Counted from the first letter of the stretch, positions 44,729 to 55,723 are shown. The stretch is DNA of 64,000 nt from Edaphochlamys debaryana (GCA_016858145.1 JAEHOE010000103.1:248001-312000); one strand, 5' to 3'. Notes: a model not told the origin generated them from the sequence alone. Made by a program: numbers and translations.

Positions 44729-47050
44729 AGGGAGCGCCAATCGCTCGAGCAGGGCCCCGCGAAGTCGTATCCGTGCACGTCGTCTACGTAGCCTGCAGGG
44801 GCAGCGACGAGGTTTCTGACCAACCTTGCAACTCCGTTGCCGGTGTCTCCATCGGCTACAGCGAAGCGCAAGCCCTGAACGACGCCCTCCCACTCGGGAG
44901 CCAACGGGCACAGCACATGACGTGCGTGCTGAGCCCACCCGCATGCAACCCCCGCCGCTCCCGCCCTCCCCCACCGTTGCCGTCATCGTCGATTCCGTTG
45001 CCGGGGATCTCCCCGGGGTTGACCCACAGGCTGGGCGCCAGGTCGGGGTGGGTCAGGTCCACGCCCGTATCCACAACCGCCACAACCACCTCGGCAGCGC
45101 CTGCACAGACGGTTGACAGTTGGTAAACGGGAGCTGCAGCATTCCTTGCCGCAGCACAGTACCTGCACCACTCTGCTCCCGCGCCGCCAAGCCGCCCCAC
45201 AGGCGCTGATCCCCCTCCCCATCCCACCCCACGCACCGGCGGTTGTGGCCCACGCTTCCCCCGCCCGCACCGCCGCCAAGTGCCACTGCTGCCCAAGCAG
45301 GGGGTCGGGGTCCGAGTCCGCACCCGCGGCCGGTCCCGCCCCCGCCCCCTCCTCCTCCGCCAGCAGCTCCTGATTCGAGCGCCGCTCCGCACCCCCGGCT
45401 GCCGCCTGCTGCCCATCCCTCAGCCCCGCTGCGCGCTCCGCCTGCAGCCCTGGCCCCGCCGCTAACCTTGCCCCATTCTGCTGCGCTGAGCGGCGCGCCG
45501 GCGCTCCAGCCGCCGCCGCCGCCGCCGCAGCAGCAGCAGCAGCAGCGGCTGCCCCGTCGGCGTCTCCGGGAACGGCCCCCGCCAGGACTGATGGCAACGT
45601 GACGCTGCCTGAGCCCGGCCCCCCCCGCAGGTCTTCCGGAGTCGAGGGCAGCGCCATGGGAAAGTCCGCTATCAGGAGGTCTAGCTTGTCTGCACGGGAA
45701 CAACGAACGGTGCAGTCAAAGATAGGATGAGCACTGCTGCTAGGAACTAGTTAAATACCCCTTGCGTCGTCAACTACACAATGACTAATTGCACGAGCAG
45801 TGCTGCTAGGCTGTGCCCTGTCCGCCCCTCTCACCTGCGTACTGCTTAGTCAGCAGCCGCCGTACCTCCCCCAGCAGGGCCGCATCGCTGAACGCCAGAA
45901 CCTCGAGACCCGAGCTGGAAGCAGGGGGAGGGGGCCGAGACGCGAGTGGGGGGGAGGGGGGAGGCGGTGTCACATATATACAGGAAGGTGCTGATGGTGG
46001 GTGGAGCACCGAAGGCGGCGTCATAGGCAGTGTGGCGGGGAGCGAAGGGGCTGCGCCTGCCAGGCGTGCTGCCTGCAATTCTGACCGATAGATGCGCACC
46101 TGTTGAGCCGCGATGTGTTGAAGAACCTGGAGAGCAGGGGCATGAGTTGCTGGCTGCTGGTGGCCAGGTCAGGCCTGTAGCGCACCAACAGGCGCAGGCT
46201 GGCGGGCGGGTCCTCCTTTGTGGGAGGGGGTTGAGGGCAGGGGTGATTTGGGGTTTTCGGCAAACAGGTTTGCACCGATAGATAGGTGCGTAGAAAGAGA
46301 GCTAGCCGCGCTTTGGTGGGCTGGAGTGCTCACCTCGGCCGCGTGTTTTGGGGCGCACCCCACGGTGAGACACACCGCCGGCACCACTGCCGCCGCCACC
46401 ACGCCCAGGGCGAGCAGCAGCAGGAAAGAGCGCCAGAGCCATGGATGGGCGAAGATCTGGGGACGTATTAGGAGATCGGTAGCGTAAAAGTGCGAGCGGT
46501 GGGCGAGTACGGGCAGCCAACAAGTTGCCCAGGAGAGTCAAGTGGCGTGCGGGGGCAGCAAGGGCCATGGCACGGCGAGGGAAAGGGTTAGCTGTGACCG
46601 TGTAGTCCGTGTTAAGTAATGTGCAGCCCTGCTCACCCATTCGGAGCAGCAACCTCGCTCCAATGGCGTGAAATAGTCGCTGGTGCGTGGCGGCGGTGCC
46701 GGACGTGACCGCGCGTGGATGGTTGGCGAGGCGATGGGCGTGGGCGCGGGGATGGCGCCAGCGCTGGTGCTCGTGCCATTCGCCCGCGGTGTACTTGTGC
46801 TATACTTGAGGATGACATCTCCCGTGGACTCCGAGTTTCTGTGTCCTTCATCGTAGCTCGTTGAAGGTGGAGACGCGTCCTCGGGGATGCATGGCGCGGC
46901 GACCACATCCAGAATGACCGCCTCGACGCCCGCGATTGGCTCTACGTCTGCGTCGAACACGCTTCGCCTAGCATCGTAGAGTGGGTTTGTGTGGCTATCA
47001 TCTACAGGCCCGGAGCTGGAAGGGTCGTCGGCGAAGCGCACGCGAGACAT
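37566..47050 (-). CDS. Membrane-anchored subtilisin-like serine protease with PA14-like modules
   Basis: Exons (minus): 47050-46637, 46456-46334, 46215-46100, 45914-45835, 45689-45237, 45100-44975, 44792-44462, 44354-44213, 43993-43850, 43619-43541, 43380-43256, 43047-42922, 42506-42432, 42183-42051, 41718-41519, 41396-41168, 40646-40495, 40192-39761, 39599-39006, 38662-38525, 38394-38359, 38157-38044, 37811-37566. Phases match throughout; 1535 residues. After about 138 polar residues a signal anchor at about 145-172 (SFLLLLALGVVAAAVVPAV) predicts type II topology. The subtilase domain has Asp406 (VVDTGVDLTHPDL), His564 (GHGTHVAGL), the oxyanion Asn671 (AAAGNED) and Ser752 (TGSSMAAPLVS). A Pro-rich insertion (about 460-520) sits between the Asp and His motifs. 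The C-terminal half (about 823-1358) holds two PA14-like modules (GADVLLAVRGHLYLPYAGLY; FCSLYLGGQLLLEV). Volvocine subtilases are known to degrade cell wall or extracellular matrix at hatching; that role here is inference. Exons after 39006 are less certain. Confidence 0.85.
38881..39016. repeat. 26-bp direct repeat duplicating a splice-donor region
   Basis: The 26 bp at 38991-39016 spans the 3' end of exon 39599-39006 and its donor on the minus strand. It recurs exactly at 38881-38906, 110 bp further into the intron. A second, cryptic donor is thereby created. Confidence 0.85.
40650..41034. repeat. G-rich minisatellite (about 10-bp units of AGGGAGGGGG type) inside an intron
   Basis: About 385 bp are almost entirely (A)GGGAGGGGG units with short interruptions. 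On the coding (minus) strand this is an unbroken CCCTCCCT polypyrimidine tract lying directly before the acceptor of exon 40646-40495 in the first PA14-like module of the subtilase gene. Confidence 0.95.
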
Positions 47051-48560
47051 GGCCGCGCGGCGCGTCTACTATCGAAGCTATCAACCGCCTAGGGTAATTT
47101 ATGCATACACTTAGATGAGACGAGACAGACCCACTCACCTGGGGTAGATGGGAAGACGAGGGGCCGTGTTACTCCCCGAGGTCGTTGCCAACCACCGTTA
47201 GGAAGACGGGCAGCCGTATGCAAGGCCAACTCGGGCCCACAACCTGACACGGTTACACACCGTTTCAAAGCCTGACTCCACCTCACGGCATGCCGGCCGC
47301 AAGGTATGTGCCCCGACCGCTCCATCCAGCTCCACCACCCGAACATCGAGTCCGAGTACGTCTGCATTACATCAGCTAGTCAGCGGATCAGACAATGGAA
47401 GCCGCCCAGGCCCCGCCAACGTCCGCGCCCCTACACTGCAGTTCACAAGCCCCCGGTCCCACAATCCTGCTGCCTCGTTCGCCTCAGGCCCCTATCCCCA
47501 CACGCAAGTTACCACCGCACAATCCCCACTCCTTCGCCTTCAGTCCCTGACTCCCGCCTTACCCCCGCGCCACCTGAGCCCATGGCCCCGCCAGCGATTC
47601 CTCTCCCCGGCCGCTTGACGAGGGGCCCCACCAGCGACAGAGTGCACCGTACCAACCAGCGCGTGCGTGCCACACCAACCCGACCTCGCCAGGTGCCCAC
47701 CAAGCCCCAAGTTGCTCCAGCGGAGGGCCCTGCGGCGGAGGGCCCTCCCTGGTCACGCCAGCAAGTGCTGCCCATCTGCCCACCAGGCTCCACGTTGGTG
47801 CGGCTGGGCGCTCTCGGCTGTCGCCGCCTTATTGTGCGGTTGGCCGCCACCGTTCCGCCACTGCCCAGGAAGGTTGGCAGGGCGCCCGGGCGCCGTCTGC
47901 CCTCACGCTCTGCTCGCTGCGCCTCGAGGCTGGCCAGGCGGGCCGCCCAACCCACCCCAACGCGCCTGCCCCGGCTCCACACTGCAGCCACAAGGCGACC
48001 TCCGCCCTCGCGCTCTCCTCCTGTGCTGCTGCCTCAACCTCACACCCTTTGCAGCTCGGCGCCCTCCGCTGCCCACTGCGCCCCGAGCGCCCGAGGCGAC
48101 CATGGGGAGCCACAGCGGCCGTCGGCTGCAGCAGCCCGGGCGACCTCCGTCCGCCCGCCGCCCGCTCAAAACGCTCAGAGCGCACCGAGAGGTCGGCGCA
48201 ACGCCAGCGCGAGCCAGCGCCAACCAGGGCTCCAAAATGCTGCGGCCTCGCTCCCCCCTAGCCTTCTGGCCGATGCCGGTATCGGCCCGGAGCTCTCTGC
48301 TCCAGCCCCTTCAGGGCCCGTGTTCAGGACCCGTGCCCTGTTCAGGACCCGTGCCCCTGTTCAGGACCCGTGCCCCTGTTCAGGACCCGTGCCCCTGTTC
48401 AACCCCTCACTGGTGCGGTCTGCTCCAGCATCATCCAAGGACCCTTGGGCCCCTTGTTGTGGCCCCTCCCTGCGCCTTGGGGTCGGCCCTTCCATGCCCT
48501 CGCTGCGCCTTGAGGCGTAGACCCCTCATGCGCACGAAGCTTGCCCCGCCTCCAGGCCCC
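47051..48560. other. Intergenic region with short tandem repeats
   Basis: This lies between the start of the subtilase gene and the stop of the VPS2 gene, both minus. Open frames of up to about 400 codons on the plus strand are Pro/Arg-rich, lack exon structure and look like composition artefacts. Four copies of an 18-19-bp unit lie at 48321-48395. Confidence 0.45.
48321..48395. repeat. Four tandem copies of an 18-19-bp unit
   Basis: The unit TGTTCAGGACCCGTGCCC(C) is repeated four times without interruption, followed by a truncated fifth copy beginning TGTTCA. Confidence 0.95.
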
Positions 48561-51124
48561 TCACTGGGCCTTGAGGTTGGCCAGCCGTGCCACCAGGTCG
48601 TCGTCCAGGTCCTCACCCGCCCCCGCGGCCTCAGCGGGGGCACGGCCGGCCTGGCGCTGCTTGGGCGCGGCCTGGGGGGCGGGTTGGGGTGGGGTGGGGT
48701 TGGGGGGTTTCGGGTTTGGGAGGAGTTGGCTGGGGTTTATGGCCTCGGCCATACATACGCGGCAGTCCGTCCGCCCTCCCCTCGTCCGCTTACCGCAATG
48801 CACCCCCACCTCGCACCCCAGCCCCGACCCAGAACAGGTTCCAGGCCCCACCTGCATGCTCGTCGCCAGATCGATGCCGATCTCGTCCAGTACGGCGCCC
48901 ACCAGCTCGTCCGTCTCCTCGTCCACGCCGTCCCCGTCCAGGGCGTCATCCATGGCGTCCCCCATCATCTCCCCAACCATGTCCATGCGGGCGTTCTCCT
49001 TTGCGAAATTCTGGACAGGAATAGATCGATAGGAGGAAACTACCGGTGAGACAAGGCAATAAGATAAGGAAAGGGAAGAAAAGTGGCGTTCTCCTTGGCG
49101 AAGTTCTGGGCAGGAGTTCACATTAACTCCAGGAGAGTACAGGTAAGCGAGTGCCGACTAGAAGTGGGTTGACAGGACCATTAAGCATCGCATCTGGCCA
49201 ACTTCCACGGACTTTGTTCCACAGCCCAGCCCAACCCCTCCCCATGCGCACCTGCATGGTCTGGTTGATCTTGGCTGGGTCCATGGCGGCCTGAGGGGGG
49301 AGGGCGGGAAGATGGCATGTGCGAAGCCGAGGTGGACTGTGGGGCGCAGGAGGAGTAGGCCGCCTCCTGATGCTCTGCCCGCAAGGCCTCTTACGGCCAG
49401 GGCCACAGGCAGCGTACAGGCGGGCAGGCTCCGGTCACTCCAGCGCCCCCCCCCAAGCCCCGGCCCCACCCCGAGGCCCCACCCCCAGCCCCACCTGCAT
49501 GGCCGTCATGGTCTTGGTGGCGGAGGCAATGGCCTTGGCCTGGTTGGCCGTGGCGGCGGCGGTCTGAGGGGGGGGGGAGCATGGGATTGTGTTGCAGAGG
49601 GGTTGGGTGGCAGGATCGGGGCGTGGGAGAGGGTATCCAGGGAGCTATACGCACTGCTGTCCCTCCCGCACAACACCTCGCCGCCTTCGCCCCTTCACCC
49701 TCCTCCGCCCACCGTCTGGCCGCCTTCGGGCTCCCCCACTGCCCGTCCCCTGCCCCTCCTCCACCCCTCCCCTCCCCTGCCCCCCCTCCTACACCTACCG
49801 TGATGGTGGTGCCGATGCCCTTGAGCTGCGCTGCGCTGCCCTGCAGCTTGGTGATCTGCCCCCGCAGCCGAACCAGGCTCTTGGCCAGCACGCGGGTGGC
49901 AGGCTGGTTGCCGGCCTGGGAGGCGGGAGGAGGCGCGTGGAGCGGTTTGAAAGGGTCGAAAGGGGGCCGGGAGCGGGACGTAGACTGGCTGGTTTGGGGC
50001 AGACCGGATCCGCTCTTATCCCGAGGCCCTCACCGAGCTCATATCCCAGCCCCCCCCCCTGCCTCCCCCCATGCGCCCGCCTGAGTGCGTGAACACGATC
50101 GCGGCACCGTACCTTGGCCGCCGCCTTTATCTCCTTGACCAGCTTCTCCTCCTCCCGCCGCAGGGCCATGATCTCCCGGTCAACATCTGAGGGGCGCACG
50201 CCGGGAACGGGGGCGGGTGTGTATTAGGAGCGCCGCGGCAGGCGCCCGCCAGGCAGCCAGCTGGGAGGGGGGGAGCGGCCATTCTGCATTGGCCATCGTG
50301 ATGTTGCCAGCTGGGAGGCAGGCCTCCGCCTGGGCCGTTGCGGAGACCCGTTGCAACGAGCCCGCTGCTGCTGCATGCAGCACCGATGCGGGGGGCATCA
50401 CACGCCATCCTGGATCCTGGATCCCGGACTCTGACTTGGAGCCGATGCCATGCTTCAGGCGATTATTGTCGCCCGCCGCCCGCCGTACAGACTGCACCAA
50501 GGCTGGATCCACGTGGGCCCGTGATCTAGTTCAGGACGTCCTGCACCCCTTACCGTCCGCTGGCTCCTCAAGCAGAAGCCTTCCTGGGCGTGGATCTGGA
50601 TCCGAAGCTGCGTGCCCCTGCCCCAGCTTGCCACACCTCGCCCTGCCCCCTCGCAGGCAGCCCAACCGCCAGGTCCCACCTCGTGTCCCCTTTTTGAGCT
50701 CGCGTTGGGATTCCCGTACTTGCTCTGCGGGACGGGGCAGGCAGAGCGGTTGGTGAGGTGAGGCCACAGGGGAGGAGCCAGGACCTGGCCAACGGGGGGC
50801 CCTTGCCCCCGGCTAGCCCCAGCCTGCCTTCTCCTAGCTCCAAGCTTCCCAGACGGTATCCCGCGCTACATCTCCAGGGGAAAGGCAGCGGCAGCGGCAG
50901 CGTGGGCCTTTCAGGGGGTCCTGGGGCTACGCGGGCCTGCACGCACCCCGACCCAGAAGCTGTGCCCCGGAGCAGGTAGCGAGACATACAGGCGCCAATG
51001 AGAGGTAGAGGCAAGCGGCGCTTGGGCAGGCGGCCGTTCCCTCTCTGTCGCGAGGAGCTGCATCCCCAATTCGCCCAAGCTGGTGCATACCTTTGATGTC
51101 TGGCTTCTTGAACATCTTCAGCAT
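48561..51124 (-). CDS. VPS2: ESCRT-III subunit VPS2/CHMP2 family
   Basis: Exons (minus): 51124-51091, 50724-50680, 50186-50113, 49915-49799, 49563-49495, 49290-49252, 49010-48852, 48671-48561. Phases match; 215 residues from the ATG at 51124, or 212 from the second ATG at 51115, which gives the common MFKK start. The sequence follows VPS2/CHMP2 closely: a basic N-terminal helix (EQVRESQRELKKGTR DVDREI), then EEEKLVKEIKAAAK, VLAKSLVRLRGQITKLQGS, MDPAKINQTMQNFAKENARM, and an acidic helix with VLDEIGIDLATSM. The C-terminus (EDLDDDLVARLANLKAQ) has the spacing of an MIM1-type motif for binding the Vps4 MIT domain. ESCRT-III polymers remodel membranes in multivesicular-body formation, cytokinesis and repair. 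It most resembles the plant VPS2.2/2.3 or animal CHMP2B branch; which one I cannot settle. Confidence 0.93.
48991..49114. repeat. Duplicated splice-acceptor/exon-start in the VPS2 gene
   Basis: The 5' end of exon 49010-48852 with its acceptor (encoding NFAKENA) is repeated about 94 bp upstream at 49085-49114 on the minus strand with several substitutions. The upstream copy keeps an AG acceptor and the NFAKENA codons but then reads into a stop. Confidence 0.85.
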
Positions 51125-51311
51125 TGTTCCAGCTATAAGCTCAGTCCTGGGTGCCCGCGGCCTCCTGTTGCGCTCTCGCGAGTTCAGAACCCTGACGCGG
51201 GGCTCCTCTGCAGCCGAGACTCCAGGCGCAGTGCTACGCTGATATGCCGATCAAGAAAGTTTCGCAAACTGCGTTGCTTAAAACGGGGCTTGGAGCGCGA
51301 GCAGAGGCAGA
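51125..51311. promoter_or_regulatory. Putative bidirectional promoter, VPS2 and small gene
   Basis: Only 187 bp separate the start codons of the minus-strand VPS2 gene and the plus-strand small gene at 51312. Any promoters must be shared or interleaved. No TATA-like element is clear. Confidence 0.4.
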
Positions 51312-52428
51312 ATGTTGGGTCGCGGAACAAGTAGCGAGGCGCTCGTCTTCAACGTGCGTGAGGTCCGGGACGATGAGCTTGTGCACCAGCGATCTATTAC
51401 AGGTATGCTTGAGCAGTAGAGGCCGCGCCTCCAGGCAGCTTCCGTCGGGGGCCCAACGCCCGTGCCCAACCCTGGCCCTCTGCTTTCCCCCTACTTTCCC
51501 CAACCCCCAACCACTTCTAGCGGGCCTCGCAGCCCACGCCCCCTTCTCCCCCCTCACCACAATGGACCTTCAAGGCGCCCCCGTCGTCTTGCCTGTATCC
51601 CACACTGATGCCATCCTCAGTGCATGCGGCTTGAGCACGCCTTACGACCACGTACCAAACGACCACGTACAAAACGGGCCATGCGTGTCCGCACTGTATG
51701 CAGACCCAGCATACAGCAGACCCAAGCATTGCACCCTGCCCCAGCATGCCGACGCGGTCCGATGACCCACGGTTGCGCCCTGTATTATACATGAGCCCAG
51801 GAAGTTGCTGCGAGGCAATACAGTCAGCAGAGCCCTGGGGGGCGCTAATCCCCACGAATTCACGCTGAATGGTCGACCAGGCGCAACAAGGCGCTCAGAA
51901 ATCTGACGGCTCCCCGTCGCCCTGCCCCGCCGCCCACACGCATCCTGCCTTTGCACGCTCGTGCGACCACCCTCCCCAATACCTACCCTGCCCCTGCACA
52001 CCTTGCTGCCCCATGAATGGGACCTATGTACGGGCCATGCATGTCCGCAATGCATCAAACTCCCCATGCATCTTGCATCCTGCTCCACTAATGCTCTCTG
52101 CCCCAGCATGCCGGCGCGTTCTAACTATCCACGCGCCCACCACGGACCCATGCATTCACGTCACTGCCAAACCAGCTAGGCCCCAACAGCGCTACGCGCT
52201 CGACTCCAGGGCTGGGTGGCGCGCACTGTCGACCTGGGCAACTACCCCGCCCCCGCCCGCCCGCACATGGTCTTGACTGCGCTGCAAGTGGATGACCATG
52301 AAGTCGGTACCACGCAATCGGTAAGTCATACTATTTGACTTGATTCTACCATGTAATACCTTATACCGGTATGTGCTGAGCTTGACCAACTATCCAACCT
52401 GCATGCAACCTCGAGGGTCGATGCTTAG
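51312..52428 (+). CDS. Predicted 89-residue protein, unrecognised
   Basis: Exons 51312-51402, 52190-52320 and 52381-52428 join in phase to 89 residues. The first donor is G|GTATGC and the second is a perfect GTAAGT. The product is acidic-basic mixed and mostly helical, beginning MLGRGTSSEALVFNVREV, with a central LRARLQGWVARTVDLGNY and then MVLTALQVDDHEVG. If the last intron (60 nt, weak CTGAG acceptor) is not spliced, the frame ends at TGA 52339-52341 after four more codons. With the third exon the TAG stop overlaps the TAA of the convergent MYND gene. The first intron (787 nt) holds one copy and part of a second copy of a dispersed repeat. I do not recognise the family; the matching phases are the main support. 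Confidence 0.5.
51674..52121. repeat. Diverged direct repeat pair in the small gene's first intron
   Basis: The segment 51674-51760 (GGGCCATGCGTGTCCGCA … CTGCCCCAGCATGCCGACGCG) is echoed at 52031-52121 (GGGCCATGCATGTCCGCA … CTGCCCCAGCATGCCGGCGCG) with a diverged middle. Confidence 0.75.
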
Positions 52429-55319
52429 CCCGCCTTGGAGCCCCCAGCCCCGCCCGCGCCTCCGCACGACTCCTTGTGCCCAGCCTTCCAGTGCGCCACC
52501 TGGCACTCCCGGCAGCAGTACGACACCCGCCCGCAGCGGCTGCACTGCTGCAGCCGCAGCCCCGCCTCGCTGTCGCCCGCCAGGCTGACGCAGGCGGGGT
52601 TGGAGCAGGCGGGAGGCAGCACCGCCCGCACCTCGGCCTCGAGCGCGGCCAGCCGCTCAGACCCTGCCGCCAGCTTCGCCGCTGCGGGGTTGCTCGCCGG
52701 CGGCGCTCCTGCAATCAGCTGCTCCAGGACCCACACCCCCTCGCTTTGGTGGGGCACCGACTGAGGCAGAAGAGTCGCCAACCGCCGGAGCGCCGCGGGG
52801 GACCAAGCGGCGGAGGCGCAGCCGGCCGAGCTCCCGCCAGCGCCCGAGTTCTCACTGCCGCCCAGCCCTCGCACCCGCTCGGGGTAGGCCTCGGCCAGGC
52901 CCGCACAGCAAGAGACGATTAATGCCAAAGAGCCCAGCGAAGTGGGCCGCTCCCCCGGCAGCTCGCCGTCCCGCTGCAGGGCGTCCAGGAGGGCCCCCAC
53001 CAGCTCCACCGCCCCCGCCTCCTCCACCAGGAAGGGCAGGCACAAGGCGGCCGTGACGCGAGTTGCGGGTGGCTGGTCGCTGTCTCCATAGATGTCTACT
53101 TGCTCCAGGGCGCACCACAAGATCTTGAGGAAGTCAGCGATCATTGTCCGAATTGGGGGATACTTGGAGGCGTCGGGGCTGCAGAGGGCCTCAGCCGCCT
53201 GTGGCAGCCGTGCCGCCTCCCGGACAAGCCGTGACAGGACTGGCAGCAGCTGCAGCGCGGCGAGGGCGAGCACGAAGAATGGCGCGCAGGGGCCGGAGGG
53301 GTCCACGGGACCCGGTGGCTCCAGTTGCATCCTGACCGCCAGGAGCAGGTGCCGTAGGACGTAGTTGGCGATGAGGACCCACGCTCCCGGCGGTAGCGGG
53401 CCTGCGCCCAGGCAGACCAGCTCCAGGAGGGCCGCGGGCGGCGTCTGCCGCAGCAGCTTGGCGAGCGTGGCCAGGAAGGAGGCGGCCTGGCGGGGAGGGC
53501 TGTGGACCATCAACGCAGCTAGGCACCGGGAGGCATCAGTCGAAATGAGCGTCATCTCCAGCAGGTGTGCCTCGGGCCCAGCCGGGTTGTCGCCGGCGGC
53601 GCGGAGGAGCGTCTCCAGGAGCGGCACCACGCTGCCCTCCAGTGCCGCCGCTGCTGCAGCGGGCAGATCGCTTGGGGTCAACACCATCGCATTTTCTGCC
53701 GGGCGTCCAGCGGGGGAGGGGCGGCGAGGGAAGGAGATCAGACAGAGGAGGGCGGGACATCAGGGAGAACAAATGAAGCAGAGGGACCGAGCAGACGACG
53801 GTGGATTGCCAACGCTGGTCACAGGGCAGGCCAAGGAGTAAAGAGGTGTGCTCAAAGTTCTTGCCTTCTCCATGCAGTTCAGGTCTCGGAATGCTGGTGA
53901 GCAGGGAGGCCACAGCACCCGCCAGCGTCACCATGACTTCCGGGTCCGGGTCCGGGTCCGGGTGCGTCGATAGCGCTTCCAGGCACCACCGTGCGGCCGT
54001 GAAGAGCGGGGGCAAGAGCGAGCCGGCCTCGGCGGCCCACGCCGCTCCCGCCACGGCGGAGGCAAGCGTGAGCTGACCGACGGCGAAGCATGCCACCAGG
54101 CCGATCGAGCCCGGCGGCAGCAACATGAGGTTATCCTGCTCGTCCCGCCGCCGGCCGCCGCACCAGCTCAGGGCGACCCGCAGCCTTTCTTCCGGCGTGC
54201 GCACCACTCCCTCGCGCAGCGCACACGCGGACGCTCCGGCCAGCCGTAGCAGCCGCACGACTAGGCGCAGGTACGCGCGTGGCGTCAGGGCCGGCGGAAG
54301 GCGGCCCGGTCGGCGGACAACGCGAACAAGAAGGATTCCATGCCAGCGCCGGTGATGCACTTGCGAGCATCTGGGTCGGTTGCTGGCGTGAGCAGCGGGT
54401 CCCGCGGCCGGCCGCAGGGCCCCCCGTCCGCCGCCGCTAGAGTGGACGCCCCAAAGGCCAGCAGGGCGTGTAGTCCGCACACGCCCAGGCAGGTCTGCAG
54501 CTCCGAGATGTGCTGGCGACCAGCGAGCGCCACTACTGGGTGCAGCCTCCGCATCGTATTGTAGAGGTTCACGTAGCCCCGAGCCTGCTGGGCGGACAGG
54601 GCGGCCGTCGCGGGCGCCTCGCCAGGCCCCGGCGCCAGCAGCATCAGCAGTCTGCCCGAGTGCTCCAGCAGCCGGCTCCCGCGCAGGTCTGCCAGCAGCG
54701 CCTCCGCCAGGGCGCTGTCTTGCTGTTGATCAGCGTAAACGGCCAGCGAACCCACGAGGTACAGGTTTCTGCATGTCATCTCGGCGCCTTTGAGGCGCAC
54801 GCGGGCCAAGCTGTCCGCCGACAGCCCCGCCTGCTGCTCCGGCGACGACAGCACCTCCGCCACAGTCGCCACCTGCCCTGCTGCGGCGTGCAGGTTCTGT
54901 CCCTTGAGGACTGCCCCCGCGACTGCGGCGAGCGTGGCTTTCGCCGCAGGTGAGGCCTCCGCCGCTGGTGCCCTGAGAATGTGCCCGATCACGACGGGTG
55001 ACATGTGGGCGACTGCATGCAGCCGGTCCTCATGAGGCGCCCCGCTACCAGCGAGAGGCTTGCGGCAGGCGAATGCCACCAGCTGCACCAGCGCGACCTT
55101 CAAGCGACCATCCTTGGTCACCTCCCTGAGCGTCGCAGCTGAGAGGTCTGCTTCCGCTCCAGGGTCCAAGCGGTCGTATAATACATCAAGGGCAACTGAC
55201 AGGTCCAAGAGCTCGTCCGTGTGAAGCTGCGGGGCCTTGATGCCGACGACGCGCTCAGCTAGCGCCGAGCAGACGTCCAGTGCCTCCTTCACATTGCTCG
55301 GCAGTCGTGGGTTCGGCAT
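52425..55319 (-). CDS. ARM-like helical protein with C-terminal MYND zinc finger, apparent frameshift
   Basis: The start is the ATG at 55319 (MPNPRLPSNVKEALDVCSAL). The frame runs to a TGA at 54287-54285, but clearly coding sequence (PRAYLRLVVRLLRLAGASAC) continues in the next frame from about 54300. One missing base near 54296-54306 in a C-rich stretch would restore it. The second frame continues to 53865, then a GC-AG intron (53864-53696) leads to the last exon 53695-52425. Total about 908 residues: Leu/Ala-rich helices that look like ARM/HEAT-type repeats, then a MYND finger at the C-terminus (CSNPAC … CSRCGRVSYCCRECQVAHWK … HKESC) with the full Cys/His set. MYND fingers mediate protein-protein contacts, and similar proteins form a large family in volvocine algae. 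The shift is either a sequencing error or a recent lesion. Confidence 0.82.
53696..53864 (-). other. GC-AG intron (169 nt)
   Basis: On the minus strand the exon ends GAGAAG and the intron begins GCAAGA, the known GC-type donor context. The acceptor is CCCGGCAG before AAAATGCG. Both sides are phase 1 and give Glu at the junction. The alternative GT donor at TGCCCT|GTGACC would create a TAA stop at the junction. Confidence 0.7.
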
Positions 55320-55723
55320 GCTGTAACCGCAATACGAGAGGAGAAGCACTTGCCGCTGGCGGTTGGTCGTCACAGCATGTATAAGTAGAGCTAAGGGCAG
55401 AGCTTGCGAGTACTGCAGTTGGACAGCTTGCCGGATGTCGAAGGATCGCAGCACGTTAGTGTATGGCGCTTCTGGGGAACCGACAGCCACTGCCAGCGGG
55501 TACCATACCCCCGCTCTCCCCTTCGCCCCACCAATCCCAATCCCTGGAAAGACGTGCCGCAGCCGAGCCCCTTGCCACCCCCTCAGTCTACCTCCACGGC
55601 CTGGTCAACCCCCTGAACTACGGGTGGGGGCGTGGATGACCGACAACTCCCTCGTACTAGACAGCATCCACAGAGAGCTCTCGCTGTCCGTCTGATCCCT
55701 CCCCAGCTGCTCGTCACTTGTCC
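55320..55723. other. Short intergenic spacer
   Basis: About 400 bp lie between the kinesin stop and the MYND gene start, both minus. The frame upstream of 55319 stays open for about 57 codons without another ATG, so a longer N-terminus from an upstream exon cannot be excluded. Confidence 0.4.

Noticed and set aside
47306..49049. 404- and 460-codon open frames on the plus strand
   Set aside because: They are Pro/Arg-rich, overlap each other in two frames, run through the 18-19-bp tandem repeats and the end of the VPS2 gene, and match no family.
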